The notes under the pieces are model-generated. The model made no database searches and was not told the origin of the DNA. It saw only the letters and a list, made by a program, of their open reading frames with translations. Positions 43,844 to 56,838 of a stretch of 64,000 nt of DNA are shown piece after piece. A program made the position numbers and the translations under genes. Origin of the DNA: Mycoplasmopsis gallinacea (lineage in GTDB: Bacteria > Bacillota_I > Bacilli_A > Mycoplasmatales > Metamycoplasmataceae); assembly GCF_012220205.1 (NCBI RefSeq), contig NZ_CP047225.1, forward strand, positions 806,001-870,000, written 5' to 3'. Position 1 is the first letter of the stretch. The number at the start of each line of letters is the position of its first letter.

Positions 43844-44470
43844 ATGTTAAAAATAATTAATCACCCACTCATTGATATCAAATTAACTAAAATGAGAGAT
43901 AAAAACGCTAATCACGTGGATTTTAGGCAAAATCTTAAAGAAATTGGTTCGCTAATGGTGTATGAAATTATGCGTGATTATCAAAGTAAAAACGTTAAAG
44001 TGACCACACCACTTGATCAAGAATTCAACGGATTTGACTTTGATTCAGAAATTGTGATTGTCCCAATTTTAAGAGCCGGTTTAGGTATGGTGGATGGACT
44101 TTTAGAACTTATTCCTCAAGCTAGAGTGGGGCACATTGGTTTATACCGTGATGAAACTACTTTAAAACCAGTTGAATATTTTTACAAAATGCCTAATGTT
44201 TCAAAAGATTCAAAAATTATTGTGGTTGACCCTATGCTCGCTACAGGTAATTCAGCAGCTGATGCAATTGCTTCGCTCCAAAAAAACGGATTTAATGACA
44301 TTGATTTAGTTTGTCTTGTTGGGGTAAGAGAAGGTGTTGATAATATTGAAAATAAATTTGGAAAAGATTTTAGAATTTTTCTTGCTTCACTTGATGAAAA
44401 ATTAAATAGTCATGGTTACATTGAACCTGGTTTAGGGGATGCAGGTGACCGTATTTTTGGAACAAAATAA
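43844..44470 (+). CDS. upp: Uracil phosphoribosyltransferase
   Basis: A 208-residue enzyme making UMP from uracil and PRPP. VPILRAGLGMVDGLLELIPQARVGHIGLYRDE, the PRPP loop IIVVDPMLATGNSA and the C-terminal GYIEPGLGDAGDRIFGT match UPRTase throughout. The ATG at 43844 is chosen because AAAGGGGT lies 5 bases before it and the protein then begins MLKIINHPLI as in the family; an in-frame ATG at 43826 would overlap that RBS. Its stop overlaps the next gene's ATG by one base. Confidence 0.94.
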   Translation: MLKIINHPLIDIKLTKMRDKNANHVDFRQNLKEIGSLMVYEIMRDYQSKNVKVTTPLDQEFNGFDFDSEIVIVPILRAGLGMVDGLLELIPQARVGHIGLYRDETTLKPVEYFYKMPNVSKDSKIIVVDPMLATGNSAADAIASLQKNGFNDIDLVCLVGVREGVDNIENKFGKDFRIFLASLDEKLNSHGYIEPGLGDAGDRIFGTK

Positions 44471-45162
44471 TGACTAATGTAAATCAGAAAAATGTTTCAA
44501 ATATAATTGCGAAAATTACATATGCGGCTATAACTTTAGCAATTGCATTAATTTTTAATTTTATAAGCTCGTATTTAAATATTTTTAATTTTCTTCAGAT
44601 TAATTTAACATTAATTCCTATCTTCATTGCTTCATATATTCTTTCATGAAGATGGGCACTTGTTGTTTCAGCAATTAGATTTTTAATTTCGCCTTTACTT
44701 TTCAATTATTCAAATATGATTGCAGTTGAGTATGTAGGAAATTTGATCATTTTTTTAAGTCATACATTTTTTATAAGTTTTTATTATTTATGCTACAAGT
44801 TAGTTTGCAAAAGAAAATGAGATCCACATCTTAAATTTCTGCTTTCATCTCTTTTTTCAGTGCCACTAACAATTATCTTGCTCACTTTCTTAAATACATA
44901 CATATTTAATGTCGTATACTTTTTTATATTAAATATATTAGATCATTTTAGCCTTAGCGAATTAATCGCAAAGTATCCAAACTTTAAAATTTTATTTTTT
45001 AACATAAACAATTACCACGTTGGTTCTTGAACCCTTTACACCGTTTTTAACATTATCAACTTATCAATTAATGTTTTTGTGATCTCACTTTTTGTGTTTC
45101 TAGATCGAAAAACAAAGATTTTCTCAAACATTAAATACAGAATACATGAATTACAATATTAG
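44470..45162 (+). CDS. ECF-type transporter S-component, coupled to upp
   Basis: A 230-residue membrane protein with about six hydrophobic segments, too interrupted by TGA Trp codons to be seen under the standard code. INLTLIPIFIASYILSWRWALVVSAIRFLISPLLF resembles the S-component core in which a small-molecule binding pocket is formed. Its ATG overlaps the upp stop (TAATG), so it is translated together with the uracil salvage enzyme. Uracil or another pyrimidine as substrate is a plausible inference from this coupling. Needs EcfA/EcfT from elsewhere. Confidence 0.65.
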
Positions 45163-45172
45163 GAGATTTTAT

Positions 45173-47503
<2,331 letters not shown>

Positions 47504-47520
47504 TAAAAGAAAGGAATTTT

Positions 47521-50262
47521 ATGACAAAGAAAAATGAACAAATATTAAATGAAGGAATTTTAGCTGATTTTGTTACAGTTAAAAGCAAATTTGTTGCGTT
47601 CCCTTCAGGAATACACCAAGTATTTGTTGAAAATGATGAAGTAAATGATATGGAGTTAATACTTAAATCATTTAAAGAAAAAGAAAACTATAGATTATTA
47701 TTAGGTTATGAAGAAGAATCAGATTTTAGAATAGATGGATTAGAAAATATTAATATTAACACGAAAGCTTTATTAATTAAGCCGCTTGAAATTAAAAAAG
47801 TTAAAAATAGTAACTTATACAAAATGGTCTACCGTATCATTAGTAGTGTAAACATTACTCATCTTAGTGAAATGGTGTTTGAATTACCTAAAAAACTTTT
47901 TAAAGACTTAGTTAAAAAATGAGATATGGAGCGTCTTCTTGCTTTTGATATTGACCAAGACGAAGAAAACAACGTAGCTCTTGCTTTCAAAGATACTTGA
48001 CTTGATTTAATCATTGATGATTCAAAACCTCTTTTTGAGTCATTTGATTTAGATAGCTTTTTAACTATCGTAACTCAAGTTTTAACAACTACAAATCGAA
48101 ACTTTGAATTTTCAGGAGTTGGAAAAGATATTTTAAATATTTTCCAAGAAAACCTTGAAACTAAAAAACCTTATACATACCACGAAATTAACAACTTAAT
48201 TAGAAAATACATCCAAGAAATCGATATATTTGTTGAAAGTAAGCAAAATAAACTTAACCAAGTTATTTCAATTTTAAACTTCATTGATACAAATGTTATT
48301 CGCGATAAAAGTAAAGCTGCTTTTAACCCTTCACTTGAATCAATTAATGCGACTATTTTTTCAATTGGTGATTTTCTTCAAACTAATCTTGAACTTGATA
48401 ATGAGCTTACTGAAAAAATGAATGAAAAGCTTTCAAAACAACAAAAAGAGTTCATGCTTAGAGAAAAAATGAAAAGCATCCAAGAAACTCTTGAAAGTAT
48501 GGGTTCTTCAGCAAATGAAGATGATGAGTATGCTAAAGACTTAAAAGATCCGCTTCGTGCACTTATTTACCCTTCATCAGTGCAAAAAATTATTGCAGAT
48601 GAAACCAAAAGATTTTCTGAAATGATGCAAACTTCACCAGAAGCAAACATTTCAAAAACATATGTTGAGCTTCTTAAAAAATTACCTTGAAGAAAGGTCC
48701 AAAAAGAACTTCTTGACATTAATAGAGTTAGAAAAGTGCTTGATCACTACCACTATGGTCTTGATGAAGTTAAAGAAAGAATTGTTGAATATATTGCCGT
48801 TATGATTAATAGCAAAAGCAAATCTAAAGGACTTAAATTTGACTTAGATGAAAATGATGAACAAGTAGATTGAAGTCTTTTTAAAGGCGATGAAAAAGTT
48901 CATTTCTTAGATGCAGATGATAAAGCAGACTTCAATAATGTGCCAATTATTACACTTGTTGGTCCTCCAGGGACAGGGAAAACTTCACTTGCTAAAGCAA
49001 TTGCTGAATCATTAAACCGTAAGTTTGTAAAAATTTCTCTTGGTGGAGTTCATGATGAAAGTGAAATTAGAGGTCACAGAAGAACTTATGTTGGAGCTAT
49101 GCCAGGAAAAATCATTAAAGGAATTAAGCAAGCAGGTGTATCTAACCCAGTTGTGCTTCTTGATGAAATTGACAAAATGGCTTCAGATATTAAAGGAGAT
49201 CCAGCTTCAGCAATGCTTGAAGTTCTTGATCCAGAACAAAATACAAAATTCCAAGATCACTACGTTGAGCACGAATATGACCTTTCAAAAGTTGTTTTCA
49301 TTGCTACAGCAAACTACTATGAAAATATTCCTCACGCCTTAATTGACCGTGTGGAAATTATTGAACTTAGTCCATACACACTAAATGAAAAACTTCACAT
49401 TGCTAAAAATCACTTAATCCCTAAAGTTATTAAGCAAAGCTACTTAAAGCCAGCTCAATTCAAAATTGATGATGAGACTTTAAAATACATAATTAAACAC
49501 TATACAGCAGAAGCTGGTGTAAGGGGACTTAAAAGAATTTTAGACAAAATCGCCCGTAAAATAGTGGTAAAAGTAATTGATGATAAAAAACTTAAAGAAT
49601 TTGTTGTTACAATTGATAAATTAGAAGATTTAATTGGTGTAATTAAATACAAAGAAGATGAAAAAGAAACTGAACTTGAACCAGGTACAACAAATGGACT
49701 TGCTTACACTTCAGTAGGTGGTTCAGCACTTCAAATTGAGGTAAATATTTACCCTGGAAAAGGTGAAATTAAACTTACTGGTTCACTTAAAGAAGTTATG
49801 CAAGAATCAGCGCAAATTGCTCTTACATATGTAAGAAGTAATGCTGAAAAATTCGGAATTAAAGACTTTGATTTTGAAAATTCAACAATTCATATCCACG
49901 TTCCTGAAGGTGCGGTACCTAAAGATGGTCCTAGTGCCGGTGTAACTTTCACAACTGCTATTATTTCAGCACTTAGCCAAAGAGCTGTTTCAGCTGAATA
50001 TGCAATGACTGGCGAAATTACTTTAAGAGGAAAAGTATTAGAAATTGGTGGACTGAAAGAAAAATCATTTGGTGCTATCCAAAAAGGAATCAAATACATC
50101 TTTATTCCTGAAACAAACGTTAAAAACCTTAGAGATATTCCTAGTGAAATCAAAGCTGAATTAACATATATTCCGGTTAAAAAATACGACCAAATTTATG
50201 ATGTTTTATTTATGCACAAAAAACCAGAAGTTGTAATTACTGAAGAGAAAAAAGATAAATAA
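47521..50262 (+). CDS. lon: ATP-dependent protease Lon
   Basis: A 913-residue AAA+ protease. N-terminal Lon domain, a long helical region ([16 protein letters not shown] at about 305-320), Walker [10 protein letters not shown], Walker [10 protein letters not shown], then the S16 protease domain with Ser805 (PKDGPSAG) and Lys848 (GGLKEKSF), 43 residues apart as in other Lon proteins. An acidic insertion ([19 protein letters not shown]) precedes Walker A. It removes damaged and unstable proteins in the cytoplasm. RBS AAAGGAA. It is the last gene of upp-ECF-leuS-lon, ended by a strong terminator. Confidence 0.96.
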
Positions 50263-50263
50263 T

Positions 50264-50290
50264 AAAAGCAGGCATATAAGCCTGCTTTTT
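50264..50290 (+). terminator. Terminator of the upp-leuS-lon operon
   Basis: Perfect 10-bp stem AAAAGCAGGC / GCCTGCTTTT with ATATAA loop, starting 2 bases after the lon stop. Confidence 0.92.
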
Positions 50291-50294
50291 GCAT

Positions 50295-50319
50295 AAAAAA
50301 GCACCAAAAGCCTTGGTGC
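50295..50319 (-). terminator. Terminator downstream of tRNA-Ser
   Basis: Minus-strand stem GCACCAA / TTGGTGC with a 5-base loop, followed by six T. It lies 47 bases beyond the 3' end of the tRNA. Confidence 0.8.
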
Positions 50320-50365
50320 ATAGGGCTAAAAGTAGCCAAATACCTATAAAAAAGGTATAAAAAAA

Positions 50366-50456
50366 TGGCGGAACAGAGAGGATTTGAACCTCCGCGGGAG
50401 TTGCCTCCCCTACAGTCTTAGCAGGACCGCCTCTTCAGCCTCTTGAGTACTGTTCC
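50366..50456 (-). tRNA. trnS(gcu): tRNA-Ser (anticodon GCU), CCA encoded
   Basis: Class II tRNA of 91 bases. Acceptor arms GGAACAG / CTGTTCC pair fully; discriminator G then encoded CCA. D-loop region CTCAAGAGGCTGAAGAG, anticodon stem CGGTC/GACTG around loop CTGCTAA with anticodon GCT (reads AGC/AGU), a long variable arm GGGGAGGCAACTCCC-type, and T-loop GGTTCAAATCC. TATAAT lies just upstream at 50470-50475 on the minus strand. Confidence 0.95.
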
Positions 50457-50469
50457 ACGTTGCTTTATT

Positions 50470-50475
50470 ATTATA
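50470..50475 (-). promoter_or_regulatory. -10 element of tRNA-Ser
   Basis: TATAAT on the minus strand, 13 bases before the tRNA 5' end, the usual distance for a tRNA gene with a short leader. Confidence 0.65.
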
Positions 50476-50517
50476 ACAAAAAATAAAGAAAACATAAAAA
50501 ATTATTACTAAAAAATA

Positions 50518-50565
50518 TATAATATAAAAATTAATAATACTAAGTATTATTAATTAATCGGAGGT
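50518..50565 (+). promoter_or_regulatory. trpS promoter, leader inverted repeat and RBS
   Basis: TATAAT (50518-50523), then a perfect 10-bp inverted repeat TTAATAATAC / GTATTATTAA with a 3-base loop (50531-50553) beginning about where transcription should start, then RBS GGAGGT (50560-50565), 4 bases before the ATG. The repeat could be an operator or a 5' stem-loop. Confidence 0.6.
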
Positions 50566-50568
50566 GTT

Positions 50569-51582
50569 ATGAAACAAAGACTTATTAGCGGGATAAAACC
50601 TACTGGTGATCTTACATTAGGTAACTATATTGGCGCTATTAGAAACTTTTTAAAATTGCAAGATCAATACGATTCATATTTTTTTGTTGCTGATTTACAC
50701 GCTTTAACAACTGGCAGTGTAGATCCAAAAGAGCTTTTAAAAGCTAGAAAAGCAACTATTGCTTTATACATAGCTTGTGGTCTTGATCCTGAAAAAGCAA
50801 CTATTTTCTTTCAATCACAAGTAATGGAACACGGAATGATGCAATGACTTTGCACTAGTGAAACTACTCTTGGTGAATTGCAAAGAATGACACAATTTAA
50901 AGATAAATCAAGCAAATTAGTCCAAAGCAATGGAACAAGTAAAGTTCCGTCAGGTCTTTTAATGTACCCAACATTAATGGCAGGAGATATTCTTTTATAT
51001 GATGCAGATATTGTCCCTGTTGGTGAAGACCAAACGCAACACCTCGAACTTACGCGTAATATCGCAGAAAGATTTAATAATAGATATAAAACTAATTTCA
51101 AAATTCCTAAAGGTTATGTACCTGAAGTTGGAGCTAGAATCAAATCACTTACAGATCCTAGTGTAAAAATGAGTAAAAGTGAAAAAGGAGATAAATCAAC
51201 CATTTATCTTTTAGAAGATCCAGAATCAGCTTATAAAAAAATTCTTAAAGCAGTTACTGATTCTGAAGGAAAAGTATATATTTCTGAAGAGAAAAAAGGA
51301 GTTGTAAACCTTTTAAATATTTATGCTTCTTTAACAAACATTTCACTTGAAGAAGCTGCTAAACATTTTGAACACCATAATTACAAAGACTTCAAAATTG
51401 AAGTAGCAAATGAAGTGAAAAAACTTCTTGAAAACATTCAAAAAAATTACCAAAGCGCTTTAGAAATTGTTGACAAAATTGCTAATGAAGGTGCTAAAAG
51501 AGCATCAGCAATTGCTAAAGTAAACCTTAATAAACTAATGAATAATATTGGATTATACGGAGAAAAAAATGAAAGCAAATAA
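50569..51582 (+). CDS. trpS: Tryptophanyl-tRNA synthetase
   Basis: A 337-residue class I synthetase. ISGIKPTGDLTLGNYIGA contains the HIGH-equivalent, DADIVPVGEDQTQHLELTR and KMSKSEKGD the catalytic and KMSKS regions; all fit TrpRS and the length is normal. In this organism it serves tRNAs that read both UGG and UGA. Strong GGAGGT RBS. Its 3' end overlaps thrS by 14 bases. Confidence 0.95.
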
Positions 51583-53311
51583 ACCACTTAACCACACAAC
51601 AAGTCACTTACTTGCTGCTGCTATTGAAAAACTTTATCCAAACGTTAAATTAGGTTTTGGTCCAGCTACCGAAGAAGGATTCTATTATGATTTTGAATTT
51701 GAATCACCTTTTAGTGATACTGAATTAGCTAAAGTTGAAAAATTAATGAAAAAACTTGCTTCACGTAATTTAGTGATGAAACAAGTTCCTGTTAGTGAAT
51801 ATGATTTTACTAACAAACCATACAAAAAAGAACTTTATGATGAATTTGTATCTCAAGGAAAAGAAGTTACTTTTTATGCCTTGGTAGATCCTCTTAACAA
51901 CGAAACTGTTTTTATCGATCTTTGTGCAGGTGGACACGTTGAATCAACAAAACACATTAAACATTTTAAACTTCTTTCGCTTGCTGGTGCATATTGAAGA
52001 GGAAATAGTGATAATATTCAACTTACAAGAATTTATGGAACTTCTTGAGATACTAAAGAAGAACTTGAAGAGTTTTTAGCTATCTTAAAAGACCGTAAAG
52101 AAAGAGACCACCGTAAAATTGGTAAGGAAATGAAACTTTTTACTTTCAATCCACTTGGGGGACAAGGGCTTCCTTTCTGACTTGAAGATGGAATGTACAT
52201 TCATAATGAAATTCGTAAATTAATCTTAAAAATGGATCGTAAATACGGATTTACAGAAGTTTTAACACCACATTTTGGGGAAGAAAAACTTTATTGAACA
52301 TCTGGACACCTTCCAATGTATCAAGAAGATATGTTTAAACCAATTGTAGTTGAGAATGAAAGGTTAATTCCTCGTCCAATGACATGTCCACACCACATTT
52401 TATGCTACAATACAGAAAAACGTTCATATCGTGATTTACCTATTAGATATAGTGAACAATCACAACTTTACCGTTATGAAAAATCAGGAGCTTTAACAGG
52501 ACTTGAAAGAGTTAGAGGGATGCTTTTAACTGAAGGACACTTATTTGTGCGTCCTGATCAAATTGCTGATGAATTTAAAAGAATGTATCAACTTATTAAA
52601 GAAACACTTGAGATTTTCAAAATTAAAATTAGTTATGTTTCTTTAAGTTTAAGAGATCCTGAAGAAAAAGATAAATTCTTTGACGATGACAAAATGTGAA
52701 ATGATGCTGAAAACGAGCTTAGAAAAGTGCTTAATGAACTTGGCGTAGAATATGAAGAAAAAGTTGGTGAAGCTGCTTTCTATGGGCCAAAAATGGACAT
52801 TCAAATTTACACAGCACTTGGACATGAAGTAACTGTTTCAACATTACAACTTGATTTCTTGCTTCCAAAACGTTTTGACATTAGCTACACAAATAGCGAA
52901 GGAAAAGAAGAACGTCCAGTTATGATTCACCGTGGTTTAATTGGTACATACGAAAGATTTGTTGCCATTTTAATTGAACAAACTAAAGGTGTGCTTCCAT
53001 TTTGACTTGCACCAAAACAAATTACAGTTATCCCAGTTAATGAAGAAAAACATCTTGAGTATGCTAAAGAAATTAATGATATGCTTTTTGATTTAGACTT
53101 TAGATCTAAGTTAGATGCTCGTAATGAACGTTTATCTAAAAAAATGCGTGAAGCACAAATGTCTAAATCTAAATTCCAAGTTATTCTTGGTGATAACGAA
53201 GTTGAAAACGGAACAATTTCATACCGTAAATATGGTGAAGAAAAAACCACAACAGTTTCAAAAGATGAATTTATTAAAATGCTTTTTGACCTTAAATTAA
53301 AATATGAATAA
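51569..53311 (+). CDS. thrS: Threonyl-tRNA synthetase lacking the N1 (TGS) domain
   Basis: A 580-residue class II synthetase read through TGA Trp codons. It starts directly in the N2 editing domain: HTTSH (His9, His13) and CAGGH (Cys119, His123) are the zinc-site-like residues of Ser-tRNA-Thr editing and are intact. The catalytic core has [36 protein letters not shown] (motif 2) and [13 protein letters not shown] (motif 3), followed by the anticodon-binding domain. The usual N1/TGS domain of about 60 residues is missing. Start ATG at 51569 has a CGGAG RBS and lies inside trpS. It contrasts with LeuRS here, whose editing site is lost. Confidence 0.94.
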
Positions 53312-53756
53312 AAGCGAAAAAAGATACGGAAAAATAAAGAAAAATACTTTTTATATTTTTCTTTTTTCTTTTGGAATATTCTTTGCACTTCTTAGTGGCA
53401 GAGTTATTCCTTGAATTCAAATAACAGGGTTTGAACTTCCTTTATATGGACGGATTTTATCGCTGGTAATTTATCCTGCAATTTTTCTTTCAGTTGCTAT
53501 TTACTTAAATTATTTTTATTCAGAAACATATGCAAAACTTCCTTCATATACAGTGTTAATAATTGGTATAGTTTCAACTGTAATGATGCTTCCTTACTTA
53601 CAAGTGAGCCCTAAAAACATCATTTGAAATATTTTTCCTTTTGATACTATTGTTGTTTTTACAATCTATGTTATTCTATATTTTATAACCCTTACTTTTA
53701 TTAATGATTGAATCTGCAAGCGCAAACAAAGCTTACCTAAAGGGAAAATTATTTAA
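53304..53756 (+). CDS. Unknown membrane protein, four predicted helices
   Basis: A 150-residue protein hidden by TGA Trp codons, starting inside thrS (overlap 8 bases). Basic N-terminus ([14 protein letters not shown]), four hydrophobic segments, basic C-terminus (CKRKQSLPKGK). Last gene of trpS-thrS operon. I do not recognise a family. Confidence 0.65.
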
Positions 53757-53763
53757 TTATATT

Positions 53764-53790
53764 GTCGCTCTTAATAAGGGCGACTTTTAA
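53764..53790 (+). terminator. Terminator of trpS-thrS operon
   Basis: 9-bp stem GTCGCTCTT / AAGGGCGAC (one T-G pair) with AAT loop, followed by TTTTAAT, 8 bases after the last stop. Confidence 0.85.
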
Positions 53791-53825
53791 TATTAATTTA
53801 CCTTGATTACAGGATGAACAAGTGT

Positions 53826-53846
53826 AAAAAAACGTGCCTAAGCACG
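53826..53846 (-). terminator. Terminator of gyrA
   Basis: Stem CGTGC / GCACG with a 4-base loop; on the minus strand followed by six T. It lies 10 bases after the gyrA stop. Confidence 0.75.
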
Positions 53847-53855
53847 CTTATATCA

Positions 53856-56498
53856 CTATTGTTCATCTGAGTTTTTAATAACTTCAGCTGCAACAATTTC
53901 ATCATTATCTTTAAGTGAAATAATTTTAACACCCTTGGTATTTCTTGATGTAAGAGCAATGTCTTTAACGTTAATTCTAATTGTAATACCACTTGTTGTA
54001 ATGATTAATACTTCATCACTTAATTCAACAAAACGAGCAAATACAAGGTTTCCTGCTTTTTCAGCATTAATTCCAGAAACTCCTTTAGATCCACGGTGAG
54101 TAATTCTATATTCTTCACTTTTTGTTAATTTTCCAAATCCTTTTGAACCAATTGAAAGGATAAATTCACCATCACGGTTAGATGAAGCTGAAATAACTTG
54201 TTGACCGTTATCAAGTTTCATTCCTCTAGTTCCAACTGAATTTCTTCCAGTTGCACGCACTTCTTCACCTTTGAAATTGATAATGTTTTTATCATTATTT
54301 GCAATTAAAACAATATCATCATCACCTAAAATAAAGGCTCTAACAAGTTCATCATCTTCTTGCAATTTAAACGCATTAAGTCCATTTCTACGAATGTTTT
54401 GGTATTCGCTTAATGGAGTACGCTTCATAATACCTTTTTTAGTCACGGTAGCTAAATAAGTATTTTCATCATAGCTTGGCACATCTAACATAGATACAAT
54501 TTTTTCACCATTATTGGTATCTAGTGATTCAACAATGTTAATGAAAGGAATTCCTTTACTTTGTTTAGATGCTTCAGGGATTTGGTGAGCTCTAATCGAA
54601 TATGCTTTACCTTTATTTGAGAACAATAGAAGGTCAGTATGGGTGTTGGTTTTAATGATATTAGAAATATCATCATCATTGTAAGTTTTCATACTTACAG
54701 TTCCTACACCACCACGTCTTTGTGTGTTGTATTCTTCGAGGTTAATTCTTTTTACATAACCGTTAGTACTGCTTGTAATAACAATATCTTTTTCAGCAAT
54801 TAAATCTTCATCAGAAATTTGACCGATTGCAGAAGCGTCAATTACAGTTCTTCTTGCATCATTAAATTTAGCTTTGATTTGGTTTAATTCATCAATAATT
54901 AAGTCTCTTAATTTTTCTTCAGAATCCAAAATTGATTGTAAGTATTCAATTTCTTTTTTAAGTTCAAAAATTTCTTGATCCATTTTTTCAATGTTAAGAC
55001 CTGTTAAACGACGAAGGTTCATGTCTAAAATAGCTTTAGTTTGTCTTTCGCTTAAGTTAAATCTATTTGCAAGTTTATCTTGAGCTTCTTGGTCAGTTTT
55101 AGATGTTTTAATCATTTGGACAACTTCATCAATGTTTGAAACTGCAATTTTTAATCCATCTAAAATATGAGCTTTTTCTTCAGCTTTATTTAAGTCGAAT
55201 TTTAACCTTCTAGTTACAACATCTTTTTGGTGGTCTCAATAAACACTAAGAGCTGTTTTTAAGTTTATTAACTTAGGTTCTTTGTTTACAAGAGCAACCA
55301 TATTAACGTTGAAATTAGTTTGTAAATATGATTTTTGGAACAATTTGTTTAATAAAATGTGAGGGTTGTAACCTTTTTTAACATCAATAACAATTCTAAT
55401 TCCGTCTCTGTTTGATTCATCTCTTAAATCAGAAATACCTTCAATTACTTTATCTTTGTGAAGCTCAGCAATTTTTTGAACAATAGTAGTTTTTCTAATT
55501 GCATAAGGGATTTCCTTAACAATAATTTTTGATTTACCATTGGTATGTTCAATAATTTCAGTTTTTGATCTAACTGGAATTTTTCCTTTTCCAGTTTCAT
55601 ATGCATCATAAATTCCTTTAGTTCCTAAGATAATTCCACCAGTTGGGAAATCAGGCCCTTTAAGGTGTTGCATAAGCTCTTTAGTTGTAATTTCAGGATT
55701 TAAAGCAAGTGCAATAGTAGCATCAATTGCTTCGCCTAAATTATGTGGTGGAATTTCTGTCGCCATTCCAACAGCAATCCCTGATGATCCTGAAACAAGT
55801 AAGTTAGGAAATCTTGAAGGTAAAATTGAAGGTTCTTGCTCTGACCCATCATAGTTATCGACAAAATCAACAGTTTCTTTTTTGATACTTTCAAGCATTT
55901 CTGCAGCTACTTTTGACATTCTAGCTTCAGTATAACGCATAGCAGCAGCTTCATCACCGTCAATTGATCCGAAGTTACCGTGTCCATCAACAAGTGGGTA
56001 ACGCATTGAGAAATCTTGCGCCATTCTAACCATAGCTTCATAAACTGAATAATCACCATGTGGGTGGTATTTCCCAAGCACATCCCCTACAATACGAGCA
56101 CTTTTACGGTGTGGAGTTCCTGGGTTAAGCCCAAGTTCTGACATATCGTATAAAATTCTTCTATGAACGGGTTTTAAACCATCACGAGCATCAGGAAGAG
56201 CACGAGATACAATAACACTCATCGAATAATCAAGAAATGATTCGCTCATTTCTTTATCAATTAAAATTGGAAAAATCCCATCTTGTGGATTTTCAATAAT
56301 TTGTGAACTTACTCTATATTCTTCTTTATTTTGAGGGATTTCTTCTTCCTCTTCTTCGACTAATTGCTTAGTTTTGTTTTTGTTTCCAAAAACCATTCTT
56401 TTATCTTCTTCATATTCATATTCTTCATCTTGAATTTTTAAAGAATCTAAATCTGAATCATCTAATGGATTTAAATTGTCTTTTTTGTCACCGATCAT
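53856..56498 (-). CDS. gyrA: DNA gyrase subunit A
   Basis: An 880-residue topoisomerase subunit. An acidic N-terminal extension of about 70 residues (EEEEEE) precedes the core. [11 protein letters not shown] holds the active-site Tyr of the AAAMRYTE motif. QRRGGVG (canonical GyrA box QRRGGKG) separates gyrase A from ParC, which lacks it. The C-terminal beta-pinwheel follows. In the quinolone-binding region the sequence is [10 protein letters not shown]: the position equal to E. coli Ser83 is Tyr and Asp87 is Glu. One TGA Trp codon at 55233. It has its own promoter and terminator; gyrB is not in the window. Confidence 0.95.
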
Positions 56499-56513
56499 AA
56501 CAAATCCCCTTTT

Positions 56514-56546
56514 ATATAAATTATGTAATAATTTATATCTATTATA
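56514..56546 (-). promoter_or_regulatory. gyrA promoter and leader inverted repeat
   Basis: Minus-strand TATAAT (complement of 56541-56546) is followed by a perfect 10-bp inverted repeat ATATAAATTA / TAATTTATAT (56514-56538), then AAGGGGAT as RBS. The repeat overlaps the expected transcription start, as in trpS. Confidence 0.55.
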
Positions 56547-56656
56547 CCATTTTTTGTTTTTTTAACCTAATTTGTGGGCTTTTTCAACTGCAAATTTACC
56601 CTAAAAAATTATTTTATTTTGTGCATTTTTAACGAAAATTAACGAAATTAAAACAA

Positions 56657-56683
56657 AAAAGAGCTCGAGGGCTGAGCTCTTTT
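56657..56683 (-). terminator. Terminator of the Cys-rich microprotein gene
   Basis: Perfect 10-bp stem AAAAGAGCTC / GAGCTCTTTT with a 7-base loop, T-rich on the minus strand, 20 bases after the stop. It can also act on plus-strand transcripts. Confidence 0.85.
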
Positions 56684-56703
56684 AAAATGAAATCTAGCAA
56701 TTA

Positions 56704-56796
56704 TTATTTTTGACCTGAGCATAAGCAAGTTGCGCAGTTACATGTTTGACATGAACAAGATGCACATGTACAAACTGATTTATCTTTATTTGACAT
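56704..56796 (-). CDS. Metallothionein-like Cys-rich microprotein, 30 residues
   Basis: The product has eight Cys in 30 residues at positions 9, 11, 14, 16, 19, 21, 24 and 26: four perfect CxCxx steps, preceded by MSNKDKSV and ended by SGQK. Such CxC ladders bind clusters of soft metals (Zn, Cu, Cd) in metallothioneins. The other residues between Cys are mostly Ser, Thr, Ala, Asn, with no aromatic residue, again as in metallothioneins. It is a real gene by all signals: a strong AAGGAGG RBS 7-8 bases before the ATG, TATAAT at 56830-56835 (minus), and its own terminator. No modification enzyme or metal transporter gene is adjacent. I know of no described mycoplasma homologue. A Cys-rich modified peptide (RiPP) precursor is the main alternative. 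Confidence 0.75.
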   Translation of the reverse strand: MSNKDKSVCTCASCSCQTCNCATCLCSGQK

Positions 56797-56829
56797 AAAT
56801 ATTGCCTCCTTATTGTTTCATTTGTAATT

Positions 56830-56835
56830 ATTATA
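56830..56835 (-). promoter_or_regulatory. -10 element of the Cys-rich microprotein gene
   Basis: TATAAT on the minus strand, 34 bases before the start codon, leaving room for a short leader with the AAGGAGG RBS. Confidence 0.6.
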
Positions 56836-56838
56836 ATA

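Noticed and set aside
50323-50336. Small GGCTA/TAGCC hairpin between lon and tRNA-Ser
   Set aside because: Short and without a T-run; the neighbouring hairpins already explain termination on both strands.
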